Assembly: GCA_031769625.1 (NCBI GenBank)
Contig: JAUIMM010000519.1
Span: 2,413,501 to 2,477,500 of the forward strand
Origin: Taudactylus pleione
Lineage: Eukaryota; Chordata; Amphibia; Anura; Myobatrachidae
Length of the DNA: 64,000 bases
Direction: 5' to 3'
Shown here: one piece after another, positions 21,859 to 32,784 of the stretch
How positions within the stretch are numbered: position 1 is the stretch's first letter
How the letters are laid out: each line of letters starts with the position of its first letter
Program-made: the position numbers and the translations under genes
The notes under the pieces: generated by a model
What the model saw: only the letters and a program-made list of their open reading frames with translations
What the model was told of the DNA's origin: nothing
Databases searched by the model: none

Positions 21859-22457
21859 GTGCCTGATTCAGAGCCAGACGCTATTAGCGGACGCTCGTTC
21901 TAAAAAAAGGGCCCGATACTTAAATTGAGCGCTTGCTCTTTTCGGTGTGTTGACGCCTCTATGTCTGAGCGAGCGTACGAAAAATGCGCTCGCTATTTTG
22001 TAAAGACGCCCCTTTGCTGTTCGCATCACACATCATCTCCGGTATTTATTAGATTAATCGGGAACATCGAAAGGCATCTGAACTGCTCGCAGTGCTTGTG
22101 GTAGGATTTTCTTTCCCCTAATACTGCGAGCAGTTCAGGCTAAAAGACAACCAAGTGACGTGGTCGATGACGCTCCTTTACTAATTATGCACTCCCATTA
22201 AACGCCCTTTTGACCATTTGGCATGCCTGCGTTCGGATCTCCACTCCCCCGTTTTCAAGCACCTTCCCCTGTTACCACCCACAAACGGTACATTCTGTCA
22301 ATCACATTAGCAGCCCGTCGCTGTTTTACGAGTGCACGATTTCCGACCGCAATGACTGCTTTGCGCATGCGTATTACGACCCATACGCATGCACGGTTGT
22401 GCGAACATCACTCAGAGCAAACGAGCGGCCACTTGCGAGCGGCTCTGAATCAGGCCC
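21859..22457. mobile_element. Harbinger-type MITE (599 bp), TSD AGA
   Basis: Left terminus GTGCCTGATTCAGAGCC and right terminus, on the minus strand, GGGCCTGATTCAGAGCC. The 3-bp duplication AGA lies at 21856-21858 and 22458-22460. A closely related 598-bp element is at 33931-34528. No coding capacity. Confidence 0.85.
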
Positions 22458-22808
22458 AGAGTGTCAATAACTAAATTTAACACCAGATCTGGATGGTGTT
22501 ATGCATTACTCACCATCACCAGTCACCCTAGGCAGCAGGTTTGTTGGCAACAAGTGCTGCTTGGTAACCACTGTCAGTCAGAGAATATCTAGCTTATATG
22601 CGGTAGACTGAACAGGCCCGACCAGGAAATCTATTAAGCAAACCTCACTGGTTGGGAAGGGGTGAAGATGGGTTAAATGCTTCACAGGGACATTTTCGTT
22701 TTGTAGGTAATTATTACTGCAAATTATTTTGTTAGCGATGCAATGCTGTAAGTGTGATAATAATATGTATACTTTTATGTAAAGTTTTTCACAATAATAG
22801 TGAATAGA

Positions 22809-23023
22809 GGGGCTGATTCAGACCCGCTCGCTAGGATGCGAACGCTCGTACCTGACCGATAGTTGCGATCAGCGCATGCGTATGCATCGCAATGCGTGTC
22901 CGCAAACTATAGTGGGCATGCTAATGCCTTGCCGTGCGATCGCCTGCCTTGCTGGGTGTGCACTGGATTTGCATATGCAGACTGCCTGTGAACGAGACTA
23001 GCAAGCGGGTCTGAATGAGCTCC
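22809..23023. mobile_element. Harbinger-type MITE (215 bp), TSD AGA
   Basis: Left terminus GGGGCTGATTCAGACCCGCT. The right terminus, on the minus strand, is GGAGCTCATTCAGACCCGCT. AGA flanks both sides (22806-22808 and 23024-23026). Confidence 0.82.
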
Positions 23024-23875
23024 AGAACCCAATATCCCCAGTAGCATAGAGTACTTGCTTACTTTCTTCATAGGGCAATTGACGAGTTAGATACATAGGC
23101 AGGGCTCATTTTATCTTGCAGATTTGGGAATTGCAAGTGCAGACCTTTAACTAATTTATTTGGCTAACTAGAGTAGCAGTCCCAGATAAACAGGCATCTT
23201 TAACTATTTACTCCATAAATAGACCATAATCCTCAGAATATCTACAACAAACAGCTTTTATAACATTGCTTTTTAACTAGGGGTGTGCACCGGCCACTTT
23301 TCGTGTTTTGTGTTTTGGTTTTGGATCTGGATCTTTCTTCGTGTTTTGGATCTGGATTGGTTTTGCCAAAACCACCCTTCCGTGATTTGGGTTCTGGGTT
23401 TTGTGTTTTGGATCTGTATTTTTTTTTAAAAAAAGCATAAAAACAGCTAAAATCACAGAATTTGTGTGTTTTTCTGCTCCTATGCTATTATTAACCTCAA
23501 TAACCTTAATTTCCACTCCTCACACCTCACAATAGTGTTTTTATATCCAAAAGGTTGCACCGAAGTAGCTGGATGACTATGCTAAGAGATACGAGTGGGC
23601 GGCACAAACACGTGGTCCATCTAGGAGTGACACTGCAGTGGCAGACAGGATGGCAGTTTGAAAAACTAGGCCCCAAACAGTACATAATTCAAGGAAAAAA
23701 AAGAGGTGCAAGATGGAATTGTCCTTGAATATGTTGTATAAACAGGACATGCACACTTTAACAAACTAAACATTTCAGCGCCAGGGTCTGCCACACGACT
23801 GTGGCTGAAATGATTGGTTCGTTTGGGCCCCCACAAAACAAGCTGGCAATTAATCTGTCCCTGCACAAACTGGCT

Positions 23876-24268
23876 CTACGGAGGCAAGATGTCGTCCTCA
23901 TCCTCCTCATCCACCGATTCCTCACCCTCTTCAGTGTTGTGTACATCCTCATCCTCACAGAGTATTAATTAGTCCCCGCTGGAATCCACAACCACAGGTC
24001 CCTCTGTACGTTCAGGAGGCTGGTCTCCCTGGAAGAGTTGATAATTCATTTTATGAACATCATCTTCTCCACATTTTGTGGAAGCAACCTCCTACGCCTT
24101 TCACTGACAAGGTTCCCGGCTGCACTAAACACTCTTTCGGAGTACACACTGGAGGGGGGGCAACTCAGGTAAAATAGAGCCAGTTTGTACAGGGGACCTC
24201 CAAATTCTTTTTCCTGCCAGTACAGGTATGGACTGTGTGACATGCCTACTTGGATGCTGTCACCGATG
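23876..24268 (-). pseudogene. hAT transposase C-terminal fragment, copy 3
   Basis: Minus-strand frame with YIGDSIQVGMSHSPYLYWQ, PPSSVYSERVFSAAG and RRRRLLPQNVEKMMFI, followed by an acidic tail ending at TAG (23876-23878). Stops interrupt the frame just after MFIK and again in the VVVDSSGD segment. A short shift near 24195 alters the KEAIWRP stretch seen in the other copies. Confidence 0.85.
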
Positions 24269-24985
24269 TAATCCTTTAACAGACAGACGCACGCTTGTCG
24301 CTGCTGCTTTAAGGATGCAGGTGTGGCTACAGCCAACACATTTCACAAAGACAGAAAAAAAAATAATATTTTTATTGTTTGTGGAGCGCACTTTGAGGGT
24401 TACACCACCCTTTAACAGACAGACGCACGCTTGTTGCTGCTGTTTTGAGGACAGTATCATATGCAGTGACAGTAGACTTGTCATAAATTGTTGGCACGTC
24501 CTTCAGTCCGGACCAGATGTCCAAACCGGCCCTTGACTTATGACACAGGCACACGCTTGACGCTGCTACTGTGTTGATGCACGTGCGGCTACATCGCACA
24601 CAAGTCACAAACAAATAAAAAAAATAGTTTTTTATTTTTTGGAGCACTTTGAGGGTTACACCACCCTTTAACAGACAGACGCACGCTTGTCGCTGCTGCT
24701 TTGAGGATGCAAGTGCGGCTACAGCCCGCACAATTCACAAAGACAGAAAAAAAAAGAAGAATATTTTTATTGTTTGTGGAGCACACTTTGAGGGTTACAC
24801 CACCCTTTAACAGACAGATGCACGCTTGTCGCTGCTGCTTTAAGGATGCAGGTGCGGCAACAGCCCACACATTTCACAAAGACAGAAAAAAAAAATAAGA
24901 TTTTTTTTATTGTTTGTGGAGCGCACTTTTAGGGTTACACCACCCTTTAACAGACAGACGCACGCTTGTCGCTGCTGCTTTGAGG
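24269..24985 (-). repeat. Long-period array (about 140-bp units) in the middle of the hAT copy 3 transposase
   Basis: About five units containing, on the plus strand, CACCCTTTAACAGACAGACG and CGCTTGTCGCTGCTGCTTT. One unit at 24440-24540 carries a fragment of transposase coding sequence, as in copy 2. The array separates N-terminal and C-terminal transposase pieces. Confidence 0.85.
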
Positions 24986-24989
24986 ATGC

Positions 24990-25321
24990 AGGTGGAATCT
25001 AGACGGGATTTGGAACCGGGGACACACTACCTCCATCAATTGGCTAAATCCCACTGCACTTATGGCGGATACCGGACGCACGTCTAACACCAACATAGCA
25101 GTCAAGGCCTCAATTATACGTTTTGCTTCAGGATGACTGCTGTCGAACTTCATCCTCATCGCTAGGGACTGTTGGAGGGTCAATTGTTTAGTAAAAGTAG
25201 TGGTGTTCCTACTTCCTCTCTGGGATGATGAACAACTCCCAGCAGCAGCAACAGCACTAGGAGGAAGTGGTTCTTGATCTTTCCCTATTTTATTTTTATC
25301 GGAGAAAGTTTGGTCCTCCAT
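24990..25321 (-). pseudogene. hAT transposase N-terminal/middle fragment, copy 3
   Basis: The minus-strand frame from the ATG at 25321 encodes a Ser-rich linker, then FTKQLTLQQSLAMRM, ALTAMLVLDVRPVS and GFSQLMEVVCPRFQIPSR. This is the region after the BED finger in ZBED-type hAT transposases (the D-x-x-P-x-S then GF-x-x-L pattern, ending P-SR). It then runs into tandem repeat. A degraded homologue lies in copy 4 at about 58185-58400. The BED finger and catalytic core are missing. Confidence 0.75.
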
Positions 25322-25534
25322 TTATGTTATATTGATATATACGTGCGGCTAAGGCGCACACAAACACAGAAAATATTTTTTTATTTTTGCTGGAGAGTAG
25401 TGCACTTTGTGGGTTACACCACCCTTTAAGAAATGAGCCAGCCGGCTCTTTACTTATGGGACACAGGTGCACGCTTGGCGCTGCTCCTTTGTTGATGCAT
25501 GTGCAGCCAGAGTGCACACAATTCACAAACACAG

Positions 25535-26310
25535 AAAATATTTTTTTAATTGGTTTGGAGTGTACTTTGGGGGTTACAGCACCCTTTAACGGTCAAGCCA
25601 GCCGGCCCTTTACTTATGACACAGGCGCACGCTTGGCACTACTTTGTTGATGCACGTGCGGCTACTGCGCACACAATTCACAAACACAGAAAATATTTTT
25701 TTATTTGGTTTGGAGTGTACTTTGGGGGTTACAGCACCCTTTAACGGTCAAGCCAGCCGGCCCTTTACTTATGACACAGGCGCACGCTTGGCACTACTTT
25801 GTTGATGCACGTGCGGCTACTGCGCACACAATTCACAAACACAGAAAATATTTTTTTATTTGGTTTGGAGTGTACTTTGGGGGTTACAGCACCCTTTAAC
25901 GGTCAAGCCAGCCGGCCCTTTACTTATGACACAGGCGCACGCTTGGCACTACTTTGTTGATGCACGTGCGGCTACTGCGCACACAATTCACAAACACAGA
26001 AAATATTTTTTTATTTGGTTTGGAGTGTACTTTGGGTGTTACAGCACCCTTTAACGGTCAAGCCAGCCCGCCCTTTACTTATGACACAGGCGCACGCTTG
26101 GCACTACTTTGTTGATGCACGTGCGGCTACTGCGCACACAATTCACAAACACAGAAAATATTTTTTTATTTGGTTTGGAGTGTACTTTGGGGGTTACAGC
26201 ACCCTTTAACGGACAAGCCGGCCGGCCCTTTACTTATGACACAGGCGCACGCTTGGCACTACTTTGTTGATGCACGTGCGGTTACTGCGCACACAATTCA
26301 CAAACACAGA
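25535..26310 (-). repeat. 155-bp tandem array, five units, nearly identical
   Basis: The unit TTGGTTTGGAGTGTACTTTG recurs at spacing of 155 bp (about 25550, 25705, 25860, 26015 and 26170), with only isolated differences between units. Each unit yields the same 64-aa frame because 155 bp is not a multiple of three and a stop recurs; these frames are not genes. The array lies in the 5' region of hAT copy 3. Confidence 0.93.
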
Positions 26311-26339
26311 AAAAAAATATTTTTTTATCACTTGGGGGG

Positions 26340-26640
26340 AGCACCCCTGACGGACAGAGCACCCCCTGGACAACACTACAGCACCCCTTTAGGACTGGGA
26401 CACTGCACAGGACTTTGGAGTGGACACAGCCCCTATGGACAACTGACTGCACAACACAGTCCAGCCAGCCCCTATGGATTTTGAAGTAGTGGACACAGCC
26501 CCTATTGACAACAGCAGCACAGCACAACACAGCAGCCCCTATGGACTTTGAAGTAGTGGACACAGCCCCTATGGACAACAGCAGCACAGCGCAGCACAAC
26601 ACTACTCTGCACTACACTACACAGCCCAGCCAGCCCTAAC
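26340..26640 (-). repeat. GC-rich tandem array in hAT copy 3 5' region
   Basis: Units with GGACACAGCCCCTATGGACA and ACAGCAGCACAGC. This is the reverse-complement counterpart of 1050-1290 in copy 1. Confidence 0.75.
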
Positions 26641-27039
26641 TCCCACCCTCCCTCTTCACTGTCCACAGCCGAGTGAGAAAATGGCGCCGACGCGGGTACC
26701 TTATATAGGATCCAAAACCCGCAAGATCCGGAAGGCGGGATGATGACGTTTTGCCTCGATTTCAGATCCGAGTCAGGCGGGAAAAGTGGAGCCTGACTCG
26801 TATCAGCCTCGGATCGGGGGGGCTCGGAGGGGTTCGTATTTCAGAAATCTGAACCCGCTCACCCCTATTTTTAACTATTACTAAGTTTGTGATTCGTCAA
26901 TAAAACATCAATCTCACACACCATAGAGAATTATCCTAATAAATCCAGGTATTCCACTAACTGAAGATCTGTCTCAAGAAACAACGTTTAACTTATTGTA
27001 TGTCTGATATGAAATCGGTATGTAATCCAAACAACGCTA

Positions 27040-27450
27040 GCCCAGCAGGGGCGGAAATCCTGACTGCTTCTAAAGGTGAGTAACCCTAATCTAACCCCCC
27101 TAATCCTCCCTTAGGGGTGCCTAAACCTAACTTCCCCCCAGTGCCTAACCCTAACCCCCCTCTAAGTGCCTAACCCTAACCCCTCTTCCCCGCTGCCTAA
27201 ACCTAAGTCTCCCGGGGGGATGCCAATCCTAAATCCCCCCCGGAGCCTCTAACCTAACCCTCTCCCCCAGCGGCTGTCCGCGCCCGGTGCCCGGCTTACC
27301 TTCGTTCGGTATGCTGGGTGTCAGGCTCCCGACGTAGGTCTAGTGACAGGCGTCGAGATTTCGATGCCTGTCATTAGTACCTTGCTGGGATTAGACAGTC
27401 GGGAAGCCGGCGGTCGGGATTTCGTCCGTCGGTTTCCCGACTGCTTCGTG
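27040..27450. mobile_element. MITE-like element with internal TTAGGG-like repeats, copy 2 (inverted)
   Basis: Contains CCTAACCCTAACCCCCCTCT-type units at 27080-27260 and GTCGGGAAGCCGGCGGTCGG at 27399, matching the family at 19760-20250 in reverse orientation. Ends not resolved exactly. Confidence 0.55.
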
Positions 27451-27586
27451 TCTGATTCATAGCACCCCTCTGCCATGGGTAAGATTCACTACATATCTAG
27501 CTAAAACAAAAAGAGGCTATTCCTTTGCTAGAAAAAGCTTTGTCAGGTTCCTGTTATACTCCTTTTGATGCAAGCTAAAAACATAC

Positions 27587-27935
27587 ATGCCTACCCTCCA
27601 GGTTTTCGCGGGAGGCTCCCGATTTTACGGGTAACCTCCCGCACCCCCGGAAGGGTAGGCACTTCTCCCACATTCTGCCCACTTCCTAGTGAAGTGGGCA
27701 GAATGGGGAGAAATTCTGCGGCGATCGCGGGTCCCCGTGCATGGGGTGGGGCTTAATGAATTAGCGTAATTTAGCCCCACCCCCTATGTAAATGTGCGCC
27801 AATAGCAGTAATTTACTGCAAAGGGGGCGGGGCTTAATGATGTGAACCGTCAGGTCCCGTCCCCGTCGCAACTCACTTGTTTATCCTCCCCAGACATCTC
27901 CCAGGGAGGAGAAATTAAAGGTAGGCAACTATGGC
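27587..27935. mobile_element. MITE, 'CATGCCTACC' family, copy 1
   Basis: Left end ATGCCTACCCTCCAGG. The right end, on the minus strand, is AGTTGCCTACC. The interior has GGGGCGGGGC blocks and CTTCCTAGTGAAGTGGGCAG. Other copies are at 47550-47907, 48809-49168 and, split by an insertion, 43888-44856. Confidence 0.6.
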
Positions 27936-28039
27936 TAAAAATACAAGCTAGGCAGATACATGGTTTTATACAGGGCTATTTTTTGGAAAAATAGGTTCAG
28001 GAACTGGGGGTAGAGCTATAAAAAACTATTCTATATAGA

Positions 28040-28325
28040 CAGGGGCGTATCTATAATGGGTGCACACCTCACACCCATACTTTGTATTACTTACCTCTCC
28101 GAAGTCTCCCAGTTCTGTTCAAACGCCGGAAAATGGTGGCCGCGCCATTTTGCCAGCGATCTGCGCATGCGCAATAGACCCTGGGCACACTCTAGCGCCC
28201 AGAGTCTACTGATTCTGCGTTGGCCCGCCAACCGCGTCAGTCGGCTGCTGGCCACCGGAGTGAAAGGAGAGGCCCCATGTCGGGGGATGCACACTGGCCC
28301 CCTTTTCTCTAAAGACGCCCACTTA
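28040..28325. mobile_element. hAT-type MITE, CAGGGGCGTATC family, copy 1
   Basis: Left terminus CAGGGGCGTATCTATAATGG. The interior has AAAATGGTGGCCGCGCCATT and CTGCGCATGCGCA. The right end is degraded. Better copies of the family, with exact 8-bp duplications, are at 47122-47519 and 49470-49808. Confidence 0.6.
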
Positions 28326-28391
28326 TATATAGAGATATATGTATACAATATATATAAATATATATATTATATACATATATATATATATATA

Positions 28392-28430
<39 letters not shown>
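28326..28430. repeat. (TA)n microsatellite
   Basis: Long runs of TA and ATAC. The predicted membrane-like YIYIY peptides here are artefacts. Confidence 0.95.
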
Positions 28431-28431
<1 letters not shown>

Positions 28432-28519
28432 TTTAGAAAAGAAGGCACTCAAAGGGACTTTAAAATTAAACTTATCTTATGGAAATTACATTTTGGCCAA
28501 GGACATTATGTCATAGTTA

Positions 28520-28892
28520 GGGCTCTATTCAGTATGTTAATTATCGGGGTCCCCAATAATTTATATACTAACTTGTTGCGAGTGCCGTAGCAATTCATAA
28601 TTTGTCCGGCGCGCAGACAGCTGATCTGAAAATCAGCTGTCTTCTCAAAGCGCTTCACTGCTCCTTTCCTACAAGTCACGCATACGCACAAAAGCTCCTT
28701 CTCATAGGAGCGAGTTGTGGTAGCGAATGCGATGGCGATAGTGGTTGCGATGGCGAATGCTCCTGCAGTCAAGCTCCGAAAATATTGTACAGTATTTTCA
28801 GAGCTTGATGAATTCTGTCTCCATACTAGTGATAGAAAGGTAAGCAGGAGATATCTGTGATATCTCTGCATTAGCTTCTTGATGAATGGCCC
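28520..28892. mobile_element. Possible Harbinger-type MITE (about 373 bp)
   Basis: Left terminus GGGCTCTATTCAGTATG and right, on the minus strand, GGGCCATTCATCAAG. Subterminal inverted segments (GACAGCTGATCTGAAAATCAG) are present. The target duplication is not clear. Confidence 0.45.
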
Positions 28893-28901
28893 AAAAACTT
28901 A

Positions 28902-29077
28902 GGGCATGATTCAGAGGCGGATTTGAAGCCCCGATGTTCGCGATGGTCACCTGGCCGCACACAAAAGCTGTGGGTGGTCACCCACAGCTTAGCGAGCGGC
29001 CAGGAGGCTGCAACAAAAAAAAACGCCCTGATTCAAAGCGAGCGCTCTTAAAGAGCGTCCGGCTCTGAATCAGGCCC
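28902..29077. mobile_element. Harbinger-type MITE (about 176 bp)
   Basis: Left terminus GGGCATGATTCAGAGGC. The right terminus, on the minus strand, is GGGCCTGATTCAGAGCC. It contains the palindrome CTGTGGGTGGTCACCCACAG, also present in the MITE at 44088-44637. Confidence 0.7.
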
Positions 29078-29444
29078 TGAGTTCTTGCTTGCTCCTGCTG
29101 AAAAATAGCACTGGTTTTATATTCACTTATTGGGCGGGATGTACTAAGCATGAAAGAGCGGTCAAAACTCCGAACATGGCATTTTTGGGGTTTTGGACAC
29201 ATTTCCATATATACCAAGCTCAGAAATTAGATAAATTCCAGAGCTTGGACCCGGAGAGTAGTGTCATCTTTAGATGGCGTTATCCAATAGAAACCTATGG
29301 AGTTCTATTCGCATTTCTTCTGGGAGGGATCCAATCAGATCCCTCCCAGTGCAGGGCCACAACTGGGGGGGAATGTGTCCTGGGCGCTGAATTTAAGGGG
29401 GTGCTGGGTGGCAGCAGGTGAGGATTTGAAGCTGCACGCCCACA

Positions 29445-29610
29445 CCGGCAGCCAGCAGCCCGTCACCGTTATTCTAATGTGGCGCAGGTCGCGACTTATC
29501 GGACTCTCGGGCCAGCAGCCAATCAGCAGAGGCTACCAGTCTGCAAGCTCCGATTGGCTCGCGACCTGTGCCACATTAGAATGATGGCGACGGGCGCTGT
29601 GTCTCTGAAG
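29445..29610. repeat. Inverted repeat around ATTCTAATGTGGC
   Basis: CGTTATTCTAATGTGGCGCA and AGGTCGCGAC (29467-29494) face GTCGCGACC-like GCGACCTGTGCCACATTAGA (29561-29580). It forms a stem of about 35-40 bp with a loop of about 70 bp. Probably the core of an unclassified MITE. Confidence 0.55.
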
Positions 29611-29699
29611 CCAGGGCTGAGGGCGGCTGGCTTCAAATCCACACCTGCTGGGCTGCTGGAGGGACACTGGGACAAGGTTGAGAAGCTGCGGCTGGGGGG

Positions 29700-29810
29700 C
29701 ATATTGGTGTAAGGGGCATTACTGTGTGTGCCATAATGGTGTAATGGCATTACTGTGTGTGCCATAATGGTCTAAGAGGCATTACTGTGTGTGGCATTAA
29801 TGGTGTAAGG
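29700..29810 (+). repeat. Minisatellite, about 32-bp units, part 1
   Basis: Units of GTGTAAGGGGCATTACTGTG followed by TGTGCCATAATG. The array continues at 31268-31400 after the hAT element inserted into it. Confidence 0.85.
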
Positions 29811-31267
29811 CAGGGGTGGCCAGACTTTTGGACTCTGTGATCTACCTTTAAAGCTAAAAACTTTTAGTTATCTACCGAGCCCAAAAAAGGGGCGTGACCT
29901 CACAGCAAAGGGCGTGTAGTCTGTCCTGCGAAATCACACATAGTATCCCCAATTAAAATGACACCACCCAGCAGCACAATCTTATTTACATTACACCAAA
30001 TAGTAGTGTCCCTTATTCACATTACGACACAGTAGTCCCCTTTATACACAATGCCCACAGTAGTAGTGCCCACTGTAGTAATTAGTGCCCCTTATGCAGT
30101 GCCCACTGTAGTAATGTCCCTTATGCAATGCCTCCTGCAGTAGTGGCATTTATGCAATGCCTCCAGTAGTAGTGCCCCTTATGCAGTGCCCCCAGTAGTA
30201 ATGCCCCTTATGCAGTGCCCACTGTAGTAGTTCCCCTTATGCAGTGTCCACTGTAGTAGTGCCCCTTATGCAGTGCCCAAAGTAGTGGTGTCCCTTATGC
30301 AAAGCACCCTGTATTAGTGCCCCTTATGCAGTGCCCCCAGCAGTAGTGCCCCTTATGAAGTGCCCCCTGTAGTAGTGCTCCTTATGCAGTGCCCCCTGTA
30401 GTAGTGCCCCTTATGCAGTGCCCCCAGTAGTAGTGCCCCTTATGCAGTGCCCCCAGTAGTAGTGCCCCTTATGCAGTGCCCCTGTAGTAGTGCCCCTTAT
30501 GCAGTGCCCCCTGTAGTAGTGCTCCTTATGCAGTGCCCCATTTAGTAGTTCCCCTTATGCAGTGCTCCCTAAAGTAGTGCCCCTTATGCAGTGCCCCCTG
30601 TAGTAGTGCTCCTTATGCAGTGCCCCCTGTAGTAGTGCCACTTATGCAGTGTCCCCAGTAGTAGTGCCCCTTATGCAGTGTCCTCAGTAGTAGTGCCCCT
30701 TATGCAGTGCCCCCTGTAGTAGTGCCCCTTATGCAGTGCCCCCTGTAGTAGTGCTCCTTATGCAGTGCCCCCTCTAGTAGTTCCCCTTATGCAGTGCTCC
30801 CTAAAGTAGTGCCCCCAGTAGTAGTGCTCCTTATGCAGTGCCCCCTGTAGTAGTGCCCCTTATGCAGTGCCCCCAGTAGTAGTGCTCCTTATGCAGTGCC
30901 CCCTCTAGTAGTTCCCCTTATGCAGTGCTCCCTAAAGTAGTGCCCCTTATGCAGTGCCCCCAGTAGTAGTGCCCCCTCCCAATGCAAAACAGCTCCCACA
31001 CCCCTGTGCAGAACTTACCTGACTTCACGCTGTGCACCGTTCCATGCTATCAGGGCTCCCGCTGCCACTGACTGGATCATACTGGATACAGCAGGCACGC
31101 AGGCTCCTCACATCATGGGTGATGTCATGAAGTCACCCGCGCACTGCATCACTGGGAACGCTGGCTTCTGAAGCGTTCCCAGTAGCTGTAGGCAAGTTAG
31201 TCGCTATCTCCCGGCGGGAGCTCCGTGAGCTACTGGAAGATCGCGATCGATGTTTTGACCAGGCCTG
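29811..31267. mobile_element. Non-autonomous hAT element filled with a minisatellite (1,457 bp)
   Basis: Left terminus CAGGGGTGGCCAGACTTTT and right terminus, on the minus strand, CAGGCCTGGTCAAAACAT. An exact 8-bp duplication GTGTAAGG lies at 29803-29810 and 31268-31275. No coding capacity. Most of its length is a GCAGTGCCCC-type minisatellite. Confidence 0.92.
30030..30985 (+). repeat. Minisatellite, about 29-30-bp units
   Basis: Roughly thirty units of GTAGTAGTGCCCCTTATGCA followed by GTGCCCC(C/A). The unit is clearly the same as the one inside the other hAT element at 18700-19400. Confidence 0.92.
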
Positions 31268-31400
31268 GTGTAAGGGGCATTCATGTGTGTGCCATAATGT
31301 GTTAGGGGCATTACTGTATTACTGTGTGTGTCATAATGTATATGGGACATTACTGTGTGTGACATAATGGTGTAAAGGGCATTACTGTATGTGGCATAAT
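31268..31400 (+). repeat. Minisatellite, about 32-bp units, part 2
   Basis: Continuation of 29700-29810, with units of GGCATTACTGTGTGTGxCATAATG. Confidence 0.85.
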
Positions 31401-31868
31401 GGGATGGGGGTGTGTCAAACTACTGCTTTGCCCCGGGTGACAAAAATCCTAGTTTCGGCCCTGCCGAATGTCTATTGCAGCGGCGCGTGCCGTTCTGCAC
31501 ATGCACAAGGACAGCTCTTATCGGGAGAGATTTTAATTGCATTTCTAAGTACATACCGGCATAATTAACGCTGATATGTACACCATAAGTGGCGGGATGT
31601 ACTGCATCGAGGATTAGTACATCTCGCCAATTGAAGCTTATCAGTACAGCTATGGCCGCCATAGAGGTGGAAGGGAAACAAGCAGCACTTCACCTCGGAT
31701 AATATTACCTGGTGATCAACCCATTCATTTCTTGTGGGGGCCCCCATTTCGGCAGGTTACACAGTTACCTTGTGTTCCCTAAATCTCTGCACTCTTGTAC
31801 ATCTTGCCAGCAAGACCTGCCAAGCTGATAAAAAATATATATATGTATTTTTTATTATAGCATACTAA

Positions 31869-32197
31869 AGGGGCCTATCCATTACACAACTTTTTGCACG
31901 ATCCGACCAATACCAGGAGGTTTTGGTTGCATTGTACAGAAAGTTGGGTAATGGATAGCCGGCAACGACCAGCGATGCGCTTGCACGCTGGGTCCTTGCC
32001 GACCCCAACTATCTATTGAACATGCCCGTCAACCTGATGACGATCGTCAGGTTCGGCATGTTCAGAGATAGGAGGTCGGTCTCCTGCACTGAATGACGTT
32101 CAGTGAACGCCATTCAGTACGGGCACCGCACCTCGGCGACCTGAAGGTATGAACGCTAGACGTTGTGTCTTTCAGGTCGCCAACTGGATAGGCCCCT
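31869..32197. mobile_element. MITE (329 bp), TSD TAA
   Basis: Left terminus AGGGGCCTATCCATTAC and right, on the minus strand, AGGGGCCTATCCAGTTG. Flanked by TAA at 31866-31868 and 32198-32200. The 3-bp TAA duplication suggests a Harbinger-type MITE. Confidence 0.8.
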
Positions 32198-32200
32198 TAA

Positions 32201-32634
32201 GGGCCTGAATTGCAATTGCAGCAGCTTTCACAAATAGATTGGGATTACCATCTGTATTCAGGGTTGGCAGTATCTATGCAACTGTATCCCTTCCCCATCT
32301 ATCCATTGTTGATTGCAGTCGTTGTCATCATCATCATCATCATCAGAAGCACCCATTTGCACCAGCCCTATCTTAGGTGCAGGAGTTCTGACTGAAAGCT
32401 GCCGGATCTCTGCATACTCTCACCTCTGAATAATCTGCAATTCCACGAGCACACCAACAATATGCCTATGGAACATTACCTTAGGTGTGAGCACCCTGTT
32501 GCCATTCTGTAACACCCACAGTCTGACTCTAAATTGCTCGCTATTACCCTATGTTGTGTATGGAGGCCTCAAAATATATACGCAGTCGGCTACAAATCGT
32601 GGGTTTCGTAGGCATGCGACTATGCACCAGGCCC
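32201..32634. mobile_element. MITE (434 bp), TSD TAA, adjacent to the previous one
   Basis: Left terminus GGGCCTGAATTGCAATTG and right, on the minus strand, GGGCCTGGTGCATAG. Flanked by TAA at 32198-32200 and 32635-32637. It shares the middle TAA with the neighbouring MITE. Confidence 0.7.
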
Positions 32635-32784
32635 TAAGTATTCACTGTTACACATCAATCAGTTACAATGTCATCTCTCTATTGCCATATAAAACGTCAG
32701 ATATATATTTATTCTCCATACCATGCGCAGTGCTATGCACGACATAGTATGTATGTATTAGTATTTGCTGAAATGGTGTGCTGA

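Larger units (their letters stand above)
23278..26867 (-). mobile_element. hAT transposon copy 3, complete ends, 3,590 bp
   Basis: Termini TAGGGGTGTGCACC (23278) and, on the minus strand, TAGGGGTGAGCGGG (26867). An exact 8-bp target duplication TTTTTAAC lies at 23270-23277 and 26868-26875, which defines the family and proves hAT-type insertion. In the minus orientation it contains a TATA box (26699-26707), a GC-rich array, a perfect 155-bp array, an N-terminal transposase fragment, a second array of about 140-bp units and the C-terminal fragment. The middle of the transposase has been replaced by repeat array. Confidence 0.95.

Noticed and set aside
25550..26209. Series of identical 64-aa frames
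   Set aside because: They come from the 155-bp tandem array and have no domain.
28330..28436. Small membrane protein frame (YIYIYIYI)
   Set aside because: Translation of a TA microsatellite.
30030..30985. Possible CRISPR-like regular repeat
   Set aside because: Units are contiguous and degenerate without unique spacers, inside a hAT element of a vertebrate-type genome; it is a minisatellite.
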